This document shows, piece by piece, positions 6,537-14,564 of a stretch of DNA of 20,846 bases (its first letter is position 1; every line of letters begins with the position of its first letter). The position numbers and the translations under genes were made by a program. This DNA comes from a virus, in IMG/VR virus record IMGVR_UViG_3300009000_000052, positions 1 through 20,846 of that record, one strand, 5' to 3'. A model generated the notes under the pieces. That model was not told the origin of the DNA and searched no databases. It saw nothing but the letters and a program-made list of their open reading frames with translations.

Positions 6537-8960
6537 ATGGCTGAAACAATTTTAAAAAGTTCATTTCCAAGTCAAATAGCAAGCGATGCTGAAAAGGCTA
6601 GTTTAGATTACGGATTAGAAGTAGCTCGTGCTATTGAACACGAATGGTTCAAAAGAGATTCTGGTGCTACACGATTCTATTCTAATAGAGATGAATACCA
6701 TAGACTCAGACTATATGCAAGAGGTGAGCAGTCTGTAAAAAAATATAAAGATGAATTATCTATTAATGGTGATTTGTTTTATCTTAATTTAGATTGGAAA
6801 CCTGTACCTATCATACCAAAGTTTGTAGACATCGTTGTAAACGGTATGTCTGATAGACTATATGATGTTAAAGCTTTTTCACAAGATCCATCTTCTATAG
6901 AACAAAGAACAAAATACGTTGAATCTATTATGACAGATATGCAAACAAGAGCAATATCTGATCAAATACAAGAACAGTTAGGTATCAATGTATATAACAA
7001 TGACCCTGAAAAATTACCAGAGTCTGAAGAAGAACTATCATTACACATGCAGCTTGAATACAAGCAAGCAATTGAAATAGCGCAAGAGCAAGCTATTAAT
7101 TCTGTAATGAATGCAAATAATTATGATTTACTACAAAGAAGAGTAAATTATGATTTAACAGTTATTGGTATTGGCTGCGTTAAAAATGAATTTAATAAAT
7201 CTGAGGGTATTAGACTTAAATATGTTGACCCTGCAGATATTGTTTATTCATATACATATTCGCCTTATTTTGATGATATATATTATATAGGTGAAGTTAA
7301 AAGCGTAACAATCAATGAATTAAAACAACAGTTTCCTGAATTAACTGATGAAGATTTAAGTAACCTAACTAAGCAAGGTGTACAAACACCAGCTTCGCAT
7401 AATAGGTTTATTAATGAAGACAGTGTTTTAGATGCGAATACTATTCAAGTTTTATATTTTAATTATAAGACTTATAATAATGAAGTATTTAAAATAAAGA
7501 AGACTGCATCTGGTGCTGATAAAGCAATACCTAAGAATGATCAATTCAATCCGCCTAAAGATGACAGATCAAGATTTAGTAAAGAATCAAGATCAATTGA
7601 AGTTGTTTATGATGGTGCATTTGTTTTAGGCACAAAGAAAATGCTTAAGTGGGAGATTGCTAAAAATATGGTACGACCAAAAAGCGATACTACAAAAGCA
7701 ATGCTTAATTACCATGTCGTAGCACCTAGAATATATAAGGGTCGTATTGAATCACTTGTAAGCCGTATAACTGGTTTTGCAGATATGATTCAATTAACAC
7801 ATTTAAAACTACAACAAGTATTATCAAGAATGATACCTGATGGAGTTTATTTAGATGCTGATGGTTTAGCTGAAATTGATTTAGGTAATGGTACAAACTA
7901 TAATCCGCAAGAGGCATTGAATATGTTCTTCCAAACAGGTTCTGTTATTGGTAGATCAATGACTCAGGATGGAGACTTAAATCACGGCAAAGTGCCAATT
8001 CAAGAATTAACATCTAATGGCGGTAATAATAAAATAAGTTCGCTTATAAATACTTACAATTATTATTTACAAATGATCCGTGACGTGACAGGCTTAAATG
8101 AAGCAAGAGATGGTTCTATGCCAGATAAAAATGCTTTAGTTGGTGTGCAAAAACTTGCAGCAGCAAATTCAAATACTGCTACCCGTCATATATTACAATC
8201 AAGTTTGTATTTAACAGCTAAAACAGCTGAAGCTATTAGTTTACGTATATCAGATGTATTAGAGTTTTCGCCAACAAGAGATTCGTTTATTTCAAGTATT
8301 GGAAGATTTAATGTTGGCACATTAGAAGATATTAAAAACATGCATTTGCATGATTTTGGTATTTATATTGAATTGTCGCCAGATGAAGAAGAAAAAGGAA
8401 TGCTTGAAAACAATATACAACAAGCATTAGCTAAAGATCAAATATATCTTGAAGATGCAATTGATATTAGAGAAATTAAAAATATCAAGCTTGCTAATCA
8501 ATTATTAAAAGTACGTAGAAGAAAGAAACTACAACAAGATCAAGAATCACAGCAGCGTAATATTCAAGCACAAGCAAACGCTAATTCACAGAATACACAA
8601 GTTGCTGCGGAAATGGAGATTCAAAAGAATGAAGCTATTACAAATCAAAAAGCACAACTCATTCAAATTGAAAATGATCTTGAAATGCAAAAAATGCAGC
8701 AAGAAAAAGAACTTAAGAAAGAGCTTATGAAATATGAGTTTGATCTTAATATAGCTCTTAAAGATAAAGAGAATGAAGTGATTGACAAAAAAGAAAAGTA
8801 TAAAGAGGATCGTAAAGACGAAAGAACTCGTATACAAGCTTCACAACAATCTAAGCTTATAGAGCAAAGAAAAGATAGAAAAGGTGAACAAGAATTTGAA
8901 TCTGCAGGAAATGATACAATGGGTAGTGGATTTAATTTAGAAATGTTTGAACCTAGATAA
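6537..8960 (+). CDS. Portal protein
   Basis: The product has 807 residues. The portal ring sits at one capsid vertex and is the channel for packaging and ejection. The N-terminal region has the typical YHRLRLYARGEQSVKKYKDE (54-73), then PKFVDIVVNGMSDRLYDVKA (94-113). A helical Q/E-rich stretch (about 140-190) precedes a core with DLTVIGIGCVKNEF (206-219) and YVDPADIVYSYTYSPYFDD (229-247), a combination seen in many phage portals. The last 150 residues (about 656-790) are almost free of Gly and Pro and very rich in K, E and Q, predicting a long coiled coil. The end is SGFNLEMFEPR. Placement straight after the large terminase and before scaffold and capsid supports the call. The coiled-coil tail makes it longer than an average portal. 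Confidence 0.85.
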   Translation: MAETILKSSFPSQIASDAEKASLDYGLEVARAIEHEWFKRDSGATRFYSNRDEYHRLRLYARGEQSVKKYKDELSINGDLFYLNLDWKPVPIIPKFVDIVVNGMSDRLYDVKAFSQDPSSIEQRTKYVESIMTDMQTRAISDQIQEQLGINVYNNDPEKLPESEEELSLHMQLEYKQAIEIAQEQAINSVMNANNYDLLQRRVNYDLTVIGIGCVKNEFNKSEGIRLKYVDPADIVYSYTYSPYFDDIYYIGEVKSVTINELKQQFPELTDEDLSNLTKQGVQTPASHNRFINEDSVLDANTIQVLYFNYKTYNNEVFKIKKTASGADKAIPKNDQFNPPKDDRSRFSKESRSIEVVYDGAFVLGTKKMLKWEIAKNMVRPKSDTTKAMLNYHVVAPRIYKGRIESLVSRITGFADMIQLTHLKLQQVLSRMIPDGVYLDADGLAEIDLGNGTNYNPQEALNMFFQTGSVIGRSMTQDGDLNHGKVPIQELTSNGGNNKISSLINTYNYYLQMIRDVTGLNEARDGSMPDKNALVGVQKLAAANSNTATRHILQSSLYLTAKTAEAISLRISDVLEFSPTRDSFISSIGRFNVGTLEDIKNMHLHDFGIYIELSPDEEEKGMLENNIQQALAKDQIYLEDAIDIREIKNIKLANQLLKVRRRKKLQQDQESQQRNIQAQANANSQNTQVAAEMEIQKNEAITNQKAQLIQIENDLEMQKMQQEKELKKELMKYEFDLNIALKDKENEVIDKKEKYKEDRKDERTRIQASQQSKLIEQRKDRKGEQEFESAGNDTMGSGFNLEMFEPR

Positions 8961-8970
8961 TTTTTATTTA

Positions 8971-8992
8971 ACCAATTTTATATTATTTTATT
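8971..8992 (+). promoter_or_regulatory. AT-rich leader (copy 1) before the scaffold-like gene
   Basis: The 22 bases before the ATG read ACCAATTTTA, then ten A/T bases, then TT and the start ATGGCT. A near copy with identical spacing precedes the gene at 11773. There is no Shine-Dalgarno sequence. It could be a ribosome-loading leader of the Bacteroidota kind or part of a late promoter, and the sequence alone does not decide. Confidence 0.45.
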
Positions 8993-10237
8993 ATGGCTGA
9001 AGAAGCAAACAATGTTGAAGAAACTGTACAAGAAACAGTTGAACAACAAGTAGAAGAACAACCGCAAGCGGAAGTTCAAACAGAAGAGAAACCTAATAAT
9101 GTTACTGTTGATGATGACGGTACCATTAAAATAGATTTAAGACAACAACCTCAAACAGAACAAACAGATGCCGTTCAAGAGCAAGAAACAACAAGCGTGG
9201 ATGTGGGCGAACGAACCGGAGATAGCGCGGAAGTGGACCAAGAAGTACGGTCCGATAACGATGAAAGTACAACAGAAGAGCAAGTGCTCGAGCTCGTACA
9301 AGATGAAGAAACGGTAGAACAAGAAGCTACATTAGCGGATAAAATAAAAGATATTCCTAATAAGCTTAAAGAACAAGAGGAAGATGTAAATAATAATCAA
9401 GAAACCAATCAGTTACCAGAAAACATTGACAAATTAGTCAAATTTATGGAAGAAACTGGTGGTACGCTTGAAGATTATGTAAATCTTAATAAAGATTATG
9501 ATGGTATGGATGACATGCAGCTTCTGCGTGAATACTATCAACAAACAAAACCGCATTTATCAACTGATGAAATTGATTTTTTAATTGAAGACAATTTTTC
9601 ATACGACGAAGAAGTTGACGAAGAGCGAGATATAAAAAGAAAAAAATTACTATTTAAAGAATCAATTGCTGAAGCTAAATCAAATCTTTCTAATCTGAAG
9701 AACCAATACTACGATGACCTTAAGTTAAGCTCAAAGTTAACTCCAGAACAAAAAGAAGCGGTTCAGTTTTACAACGATTATAAAGTTGAGCAAGAATCAA
9801 CACAGAAATTGCGTGAACAGCAACGAAATGTTTTTGAGCAGCAAACTAATAAATTATTTTCAGATGAATTTAAAGGTTTTGAATACAAAGTTGGAAATAA
9901 TAAATATAGGTTTAATGTAAAAGACGTTGATAATGTTAAATCATCTCAATCAGATATAAACACATTAGTTAGCAAGTTTGTTAACGACAATAATGAATTA
10001 TCTGATGCGGCTGGTTATCATAAAGCATTATTTACAGCTATGAACGCGGACGCTATTGCAAATCACTTTTATGAGCAAGGTAGAGCAGATGCTGTTAAAG
10101 CATCAATGGCTAAATCTAAAAATATAGATATGGCACCTCGACAAGGCCATGAAGCGGTTACAACAGATTCCGGTATTAAAATTCGTGCAATTAGTGGTGA
10201 TGACAGCTCTAAATTAAGAGTTAAAATTAAACAATAA
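8993..10237 (+). CDS. Probable head scaffolding protein
   Basis: The product has 414 residues. Residues 1-150 are extremely rich in E, Q, D, T and V and look disordered. From about 145 the sequence becomes helical, with NIDKLVKFMEETGGTLEDYV and a long charged helical stretch (about 205-290). A more globular end follows (FKGFEYKVGNNKYRFNVKDV near 312-331) and a basic C-terminus, LRVKIKQ. An acidic disordered N-terminus, coiled helices, a basic C-terminal tip and a position between portal and capsid are the usual features of scaffolds, which template the procapsid and are then lost. No protease motif is visible. Bases 9191-9260 are unusually GC-rich for the window. The gene is preceded by an AT-rich leader repeated before the gene at 11773. 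Confidence 0.65.
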   Translation: MAEEANNVEETVQETVEQQVEEQPQAEVQTEEKPNNVTVDDDGTIKIDLRQQPQTEQTDAVQEQETTSVDVGERTGDSAEVDQEVRSDNDESTTEEQVLELVQDEETVEQEATLADKIKDIPNKLKEQEEDVNNNQETNQLPENIDKLVKFMEETGGTLEDYVNLNKDYDGMDDMQLLREYYQQTKPHLSTDEIDFLIEDNFSYDEEVDEERDIKRKKLLFKESIAEAKSNLSNLKNQYYDDLKLSSKLTPEQKEAVQFYNDYKVEQESTQKLREQQRNVFEQQTNKLFSDEFKGFEYKVGNNKYRFNVKDVDNVKSSQSDINTLVSKFVNDNNELSDAAGYHKALFTAMNADAIANHFYEQGRADAVKASMAKSKNIDMAPRQGHEAVTTDSGIKIRAISGDDSSKLRVKIKQ

Positions 10238-10256
10238 CAATAAAAAATAATTTAAA

Positions 10257-11699
10257 ATGGGATTATTTGGAACAGGTGGATCGTTTCCTGCTGGGTTAAC
10301 GCCTTCACCTACTAAAACACTTTTTTCAGGTAACTACCTGACTTTTGATTCTGCCTCTGGAGGTGGAACATTTGCACAACAATTTTTACCAGACGTATAC
10401 GAAAAGGAAGTTGAGCGTTACGGAAATCGCTCTGTTTCTTCTTTCTTACGCATGGTAGGAGCTGAGATTCCTTCTGCTTCAGATCAAGTTATCTGGTCAG
10501 AGCAAGGAAGATTACACATTGCATATGATGCTGCTGCAGCAAACACTGCAACTAATGTTATTACAGAAGCTGGACACGCTGTACGTGCTGGTCAAACCGT
10601 AGCAATTAGCGAAGGTCTTGTAACTGTAAAAGCTGTAGTTACTGCTGTAACAACCGATACATTTACTGTTGCTCCTTATGCTGAGCAAGATCTTGACGCT
10701 GCTGGTCTTTCAACTGGTACTGCTGTCGCTGTAAAAGTATTTGTTTACGGTTCTGAATTTGCAAAAGGATCTGCTGGAATGATTGGATCTGTAGACGCTG
10801 GTTTCCAACAATTTAGCAACTCACCTATCATCATCAAAGATAAATATTCTATCTCTGGTTCTGATACTGCTCAAATTGGATGGGTTGAAGTAACTACAGA
10901 AAATGGTGCTTCTGGATACCTTTGGTATTTAAAATCAGAGCATGAAACAAGACTTCGTTTTGAAGACTATCTTGAAATGTCAATGGTAGAAGGTGAATTA
11001 GCCGCTACTACTGGAAATGGTTCAGAAGCTGCTGACCAAGGATATAAAGGTACTGAAGGTCTTTTCGCTGCGATTGAAAGCCGTGGAAACATCTATCAAA
11101 ACTTTAATTCTGGTGAAGCTACTTTAAGCAATGCTGGAGCTGATAGAACTGCACTTCAAGACTTTGACGAAATTCTTAAAAATCTTGACAAGCAAGGGGC
11201 TATTGAAGAAAACATGCTTTTCTTAAACAGAGCTACTGCGCTTGCTTTCGATGATATGCTAGGAGCTGTAAATGCTCACTATAACGGTGGTACTTCTTAC
11301 GGGGTATTCAACAACAGTGAGGATATGGCACTTAACCTAGGGTTCAGCGGTTTCCGCAGAGGATCTTATGACTTCTACAAAACTGACTGGAAATACTTAA
11401 ACGACGCCGCTACACGTGGTCTTACTGAAGATATTGATGGTGTACTTGTACCTGCTGGTACTTCAACTGTATACGATCAGCAACTAGGTAAGAACATCAA
11501 GCGTCCTTTCTTACACGTACGTTACAGAGCTTCTGAAGCTGATGATAGAAAAATGAAATCTTGGATCACTGGATCTGTAGGTGGAGTTTATACTTCTGAC
11601 GTTGATGAAATGAATGTACACTTCTTGTCTGAAAGATGTCTATGTGTTCAAGGAGCAAACAACTTTGTATTATTCAAGTCTGTTACTCAAGGAGCATAA
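10257..11699 (+). CDS. Major capsid protein
   Basis: The product has 480 residues, a normal length for an HK97-fold capsid protein. It starts with a Gly/Pro/Thr-rich arm (1-40). A helix, LPDVYEKEVERYGNRSVSSF, follows at 44-63, resembling the spine region of such proteins. A beta-rich Ala/Thr/Val insertion lies at about 88-165. The core starts around GFQQFSNSPIIIKDKYSISG (182-201). Late segments RRGSYDFYKTDWKYLND and RPFLHVRYRASEADDRKMKS look like the axial/peripheral region. The codon choice stands out: 18 Ile codons are ATT or ATC and none is ATA, while neighbours use ATA freely. That fits the most abundant virion protein. A hairpin followed by a T-rich run lies 14 bases after the stop. No delta-domain protease site could be placed. 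Confidence 0.85.
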   Translation: MGLFGTGGSFPAGLTPSPTKTLFSGNYLTFDSASGGGTFAQQFLPDVYEKEVERYGNRSVSSFLRMVGAEIPSASDQVIWSEQGRLHIAYDAAAANTATNVITEAGHAVRAGQTVAISEGLVTVKAVVTAVTTDTFTVAPYAEQDLDAAGLSTGTAVAVKVFVYGSEFAKGSAGMIGSVDAGFQQFSNSPIIIKDKYSISGSDTAQIGWVEVTTENGASGYLWYLKSEHETRLRFEDYLEMSMVEGELAATTGNGSEAADQGYKGTEGLFAAIESRGNIYQNFNSGEATLSNAGADRTALQDFDEILKNLDKQGAIEENMLFLNRATALAFDDMLGAVNAHYNGGTSYGVFNNSEDMALNLGFSGFRRGSYDFYKTDWKYLNDAATRGLTEDIDGVLVPAGTSTVYDQQLGKNIKRPFLHVRYRASEADDRKMKSWITGSVGGVYTSDVDEMNVHFLSERCLCVQGANNFVLFKSVTQGA

Positions 11700-11712
11700 T
11701 TAATAATGTAAG

Positions 11713-11750
11713 GATGGGGCGTCTTTAGGGCGCCTCTATCTTTACTTTTT
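11713..11750 (+). terminator. Hairpin terminator after the major capsid gene
   Basis: GAT-GGGGCG at 11713-11721 pairs with CGCCTC-T-ATC at 11731-11740, with one bulged T and one G-T wobble. The loop contains CTTTAGG. The run TTTACTTTTT follows at 11741-11750. This is the shape of an intrinsic terminator, 14 bases after the capsid stop. It would end or reduce transcripts so that the capsid message is the most abundant. Confidence 0.7.
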
Positions 11751-11772
11751 ATCAATTTTATTATATTATATT
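11751..11772 (+). promoter_or_regulatory. AT-rich leader (copy 2) before the post-capsid gene
   Basis: This copy reads ATCAATTTTA, then ten A/T bases, then TT and ATGGCT. It keeps the same distance to the start codon as the copy at 8971 and follows directly after the hairpin at 11713-11750, so it may restart transcription or translation after that site. Confidence 0.45.
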
Positions 11773-12603
11773 ATGGCTAAGAAAAAAGAGTCTATGGAAG
11801 CTTTAGAAGCACCCGTAGCAGAAGCAGTTCAAACTGCACCACAACCAAAACAACCTATTCAACCAAAAAATGAATGGGAATTAAAAGATAGGACTTATAT
11901 TTTATTAGGTAATAAAGCGCCAATTACATATACCCTAGCTTCAAGACATCACAGTAGAAATCCATTAATGTGGTGGGATGAAGGAAAAGGTATAAGCCGA
12001 GAATTAAGATATGCTTCAAACCAAAATTCACCTTTTAAAGATGAACAAGATGGTTTTTCTACATTAAAGCATATTGTATTTAGAAATGGTTCTTTATTTG
12101 TACCAAAGTCAGACCAAGCTTTACAAAAGCTATTATCTCTGTATCATCCACAAAGAAATTTAACTTATTATGAGGTTGATGCAATTGCTGAAGCAAAAGA
12201 TGATTTAGAAGATCTTGAACTTGAAATTACAGCACTTAACCTAGCTAAAGATTTAGATATTGATCATTCTGAAGCGGTATTAAGAGTTGAGCAAGGTTCG
12301 GCTGTATCTAAAATGACATCTTCAGAAATTAGAAGAGATATATTATTATTTGCAAAACGTAATCCAGCTACATTTATTGCACTTGTTGAAGACGATAATG
12401 TACAATTAAGAAACTTTGCTATTAAAGCTGTTGAAGCTGGTATTATCAGCCTTTCTGGTGATCAAAGATCATTCCACTGGGGAAGCAATAATAAAAAGTT
12501 AATGTCAGTACCTTTTGATGAAAATCCATATTCTGCATTTGCAGCATATTTAAAAACAGATGAAGGTGTTGAGGTTTATAAATCAATAGAAAAGAAAATT
12601 TAA
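11773..12603 (+). CDS. Conserved phage structural protein following the capsid gene
   Basis: The product has 276 residues. The first 35 are Ala/Pro/Gln/Lys-rich and probably disordered. A folded domain follows, with LKDRTYILLGNKAPITYTLA (37-56), then a W-W-D-E segment, RELRYASNQNSPFKDEQDGF and KHIVFRNGSLFVPK up to about residue 116. The second half is helical and charged, with E-x-E-I-T-A-L-N-L-A-K-D-L. The pattern R-Y-A-x-N-Q-x-S-P-F-x-D-E-Q followed by I-V-F-x-x-G is one I remember from proteins next to capsid genes in several marine phage groups. The exact structural role, such as capsid decoration or head completion, is not known to me. The gene lies between two hairpins and has its own AT-rich leader. 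Confidence 0.65.
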   Translation: MAKKKESMEALEAPVAEAVQTAPQPKQPIQPKNEWELKDRTYILLGNKAPITYTLASRHHSRNPLMWWDEGKGISRELRYASNQNSPFKDEQDGFSTLKHIVFRNGSLFVPKSDQALQKLLSLYHPQRNLTYYEVDAIAEAKDDLEDLELEITALNLAKDLDIDHSEAVLRVEQGSAVSKMTSSEIRRDILLFAKRNPATFIALVEDDNVQLRNFAIKAVEAGIISLSGDQRSFHWGSNNKKLMSVPFDENPYSAFAAYLKTDEGVEVYKSIEKKI

Positions 12604-12617
12604 GTAAACCACTGTAG

Positions 12618-12646
12618 TGATAGGGTCGCTTTGGTGGCCCTTATCA
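12618..12646 (+). terminator. Hairpin, terminator-like, after the post-capsid gene
   Basis: TGAT-AGGGTCG at 12618-12628 pairs with TGGCCCT-T-ATCA at 12635-12646, with two G-T wobbles and one bulged T. The six-base loop is CTTTGG. The plan and loop match the hairpin at 11713. No good T-run follows (ATTATAATAC), so it may instead be a weak terminator or an RNA-stabilising end. Confidence 0.5.
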
Positions 12647-12662
12647 TTATAATACAAGATAC

Positions 12663-13361
12663 ATGATTAGTATAGATACAGTATATCAAAGAGTACTTGC
12701 CATACTTAATAAAGAGCAAAGGGGATATATTACACCGCAAGAATTTAATTTGAAAGCCAATCAGGCACAGCTAGAAATATTTGAACAATATTTTTATGAC
12801 CTGCAACAATTTAAAAGAATGCGTGATAATAATACAGAGTATTCTAACATGGTCAAGCTTATTGATGAAAAAATAAGTAAGTTTAAAAAATCTGGTGCTA
12901 TGACTTTTAGTTCTGGATCATTTTTAATGCCAAGTAATTTACATAAATTAGGTACTGTTATATATAATAATACTGAAATTGAAAGAGTTGATGCTAAAGA
13001 AGTTTTATACTTAAATGCATCACCGCTAGCTGCACCAACTACAACACACCCAATATATACTGAAAATATTGATAATACAAGTGAAAGCTGGGGAGTTAAA
13101 ATTTATCCTACATCAATTATATCAGGGGTTACTTGTACATATGTGCGTAAACCAGCACAAGTTGAATGGAGCTATATAGAAGTTGACAATACACCTTTAT
13201 ATAATGCAAACAATAGTGTTGACTTTGAATTACACGAATCAGACGAATCAAGTTTGGTTATAAAAATATTATCTTATTCTGGTATTATAGTAAGAGAACC
13301 AGAAATTACTAATACAGCAGAAGCCAAAGAAAATAAAACTTTAACACAAGAAAAATCATAA
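12663..13361 (+). CDS. Head-tail connector / ring-type structural protein
   Basis: The product has 232 residues. The N-terminus (VYQRVLAILNKEQRGYITPQ then EFNLKANQAQLEIFEQYF) is a helical segment. I recognise it as well conserved in podovirus-like phages of Bacteroidota, where it belongs to a structural protein encoded between the capsid and the long tail stabilization protein. The middle (about 78-180) is beta-rich, with FLMPSNLHKLGTVIYN, WGVKIYP and TCTYVRKPAQVEW. The last 25 residues are Glu/Lys/Thr-rich and likely flexible. It starts about 17 bases after the second hairpin and lies three bases before the next gene. A role in the head-tail connector ring is inferred from position and the remembered family. 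Confidence 0.6.
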   Translation: MISIDTVYQRVLAILNKEQRGYITPQEFNLKANQAQLEIFEQYFYDLQQFKRMRDNNTEYSNMVKLIDEKISKFKKSGAMTFSSGSFLMPSNLHKLGTVIYNNTEIERVDAKEVLYLNASPLAAPTTTHPIYTENIDNTSESWGVKIYPTSIISGVTCTYVRKPAQVEWSYIEVDNTPLYNANNSVDFELHESDESSLVIKILSYSGIIVREPEITNTAEAKENKTLTQEKS

Positions 13362-13364
13362 TAT

Positions 13365-14255
13365 ATGGCTTTATTTACACAAACACATGAACAATATTAT
13401 GATGGCAATGATTACGGCAATTACCAATATACCGCTTTAAACGATGTTATTAATAACTTTATCATTTCTTATGTAGGAGATGATAAAATTATTAATACAG
13501 TAAAGCGAAGCGAAGTTGCATATCATGCTAGAAGAACTTTACAAGAACTTAGCTATGATACATTGCGTTCAATTAAATCGCAAGAGCTTGAAGTTCCACC
13601 ATCTCTTTCTGTTGTATTGCCACACGATTATGTGAACTACACACACATATCTTGGGTTGATGATGCTGGTATTGAGCAAGTTGTTTTACCAAATAGAATA
13701 ACTAGTTCACCTACAGCACCATTACAAGATGAAGACTACAATTATCTTTATGACCAAGATGGTAATTTACTATTAGCAAATAAATCAGTAACTGAAACAA
13801 GATTTCAAGATGGTACAGCTTATGATAATAGTTTATCAGATGTAAGCACAGACTTTTTAGAAGAAGGTTACGGATATAATGTTGATTATGGAAAGCGTTA
13901 TGGAATAAACCCTGAAGTAACTACAAAAAATGGTGCTTTTGTAATAAATTATAATAAAGGTATTATATCTTTTTCAGGTGATTTTGCAGGTAGAATTATT
14001 ACATTAAAATATATATCTGACAGCGTTGCTACAGATGAAGAAATGAAAATACATAAATTAGCGGAAGAAGCTATGTATAAAAGCATAGCTTATGCTATTA
14101 TGTCTGTAAAGCAAGGCATTCCTGAATATCAAGTTAAAAGAATACGTAAAGAAAAAATTGCTGCAACAAGAAAAGCTAAATTAAGATTAAGTAATATCAA
14201 GCTTAAAGAAATTTCGCAAATTATGCGAATTAAGTCTAAGCAAATAAAACACTAA
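13365..14255 (+). CDS. Head-tail connector / adaptor-type structural protein
   Basis: The product has 296 residues. An N-terminal helical part carries NDVINNFIISYVGDDKIINT (25-44), then VKRSEVAYHARRTLQELSYD (45-64). It is followed by a beta-rich domain with LPHDYVNYTHISWVDDAGIE (84-103). The helix set is similar to gp4/adaptor-like proteins that bind below the portal. The far C-terminus is helical and strongly basic (RKEKIAATRKAKLRLSNIKL and beyond), suggesting contact with DNA or an acidic partner. It lies between the preceding connector-like gene (three-base gap) and the stabilization-type gene (six-base gap), as in the crAss-like podovirus block I remember. Connector function is inferred. 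Confidence 0.6.
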   Translation: MALFTQTHEQYYDGNDYGNYQYTALNDVINNFIISYVGDDKIINTVKRSEVAYHARRTLQELSYDTLRSIKSQELEVPPSLSVVLPHDYVNYTHISWVDDAGIEQVVLPNRITSSPTAPLQDEDYNYLYDQDGNLLLANKSVTETRFQDGTAYDNSLSDVSTDFLEEGYGYNVDYGKRYGINPEVTTKNGAFVINYNKGIISFSGDFAGRIITLKYISDSVATDEEMKIHKLAEEAMYKSIAYAIMSVKQGIPEYQVKRIRKEKIAATRKAKLRLSNIKLKEISQIMRIKSKQIKH

Positions 14256-14261
14256 GGTATT

Positions 14262-14441
14262 ATGCCAGAAATTAAGCATGTATTTACCTCAGGTCGAATG
14301 AACAAAGACCTGGATGAAAGAGCTATACCTGAAAATGAGTATAGAGATGCTTTAAATGTGCAAGTTTCTACTTCTGATGGGAGCGATGTTGGTACTTTAC
14401 AAAATATATCTGGTAATCAACAAATATCTTTACTTGCTTAA
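14262..14441 (+). pseudogene. N-terminal fragment of an interrupted tail stabilization protein
   Basis: This open frame codes 59 residues from an ATG six bases after the previous stop, up to a TAA. It carries VFTSGRMNKDLDERAIPENE and YRDALNVQVSTSDGSDVGTL, then QNISGNQ. I recognise this set as the very conserved N-terminus of the long 'stabilization' tail protein of crAss-like and related phages. In those proteins the sequence simply continues. Here two adjacent TAA codons stop it at 14439-14444 and a third in-frame TAA follows at 14463. After that the expected continuation, VRDIQNNKIYWFISS, resumes in exactly the same frame at 14466. So this is the true start of the gene at 14565-18275, cut off by nonsense codons. 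Whether it is a defect, an assembly artefact or a separately made peptide cannot be told from sequence. Confidence 0.7.
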
Positions 14442-14465
14442 TAATATAGCAAAACAATTGGATAA
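14439..14465 (+). other. Cluster of three in-frame TAA codons inside a conserved reading frame
   Basis: In the frame set by the ATG at 14262, codons read GCT TAA TAA TAT AGC AAA ACA ATT GGA TAA GTA. Recognisable family sequence lies on both sides in the same frame (the GNQQISLLA side and the VRDIQNNKIYW side). The +1 and +2 frames across this stretch also hit stops, so a single frameshift does not bridge it. TAA is the normal stop of nearly every other gene here. Confidence 0.85.
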
Positions 14466-14564
14466 GTAAGAGATATACAAAATAATAAAATATATTGGTT
14501 CATATCATCTGAAGGCAAAAGTATTATTGCTGAATATGATGAAGCTACAAATTTAACAGTACCT

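Noticed and set aside
9137-9322. A - strand open frame opposite the scaffold-like gene
   Set aside because: It is a mirror of the Glu/Gln-rich coding strand; the Phe/Leu/Cys-rich translation is a composition effect.
14439-14465. Reassigned TAA codon (alternative genetic code)
   Set aside because: TAA is the stop of nearly all other genes here, and no other long gene contains in-frame TAA, so general reassignment does not fit.
14439-14465. Intron or inserted element as the cause of the stops
   Set aside because: The stops lie within 27 bases that keep frame and spacing with family sequence on both sides, which is too short for a self-splicing element, and no repeats or intron features are visible.
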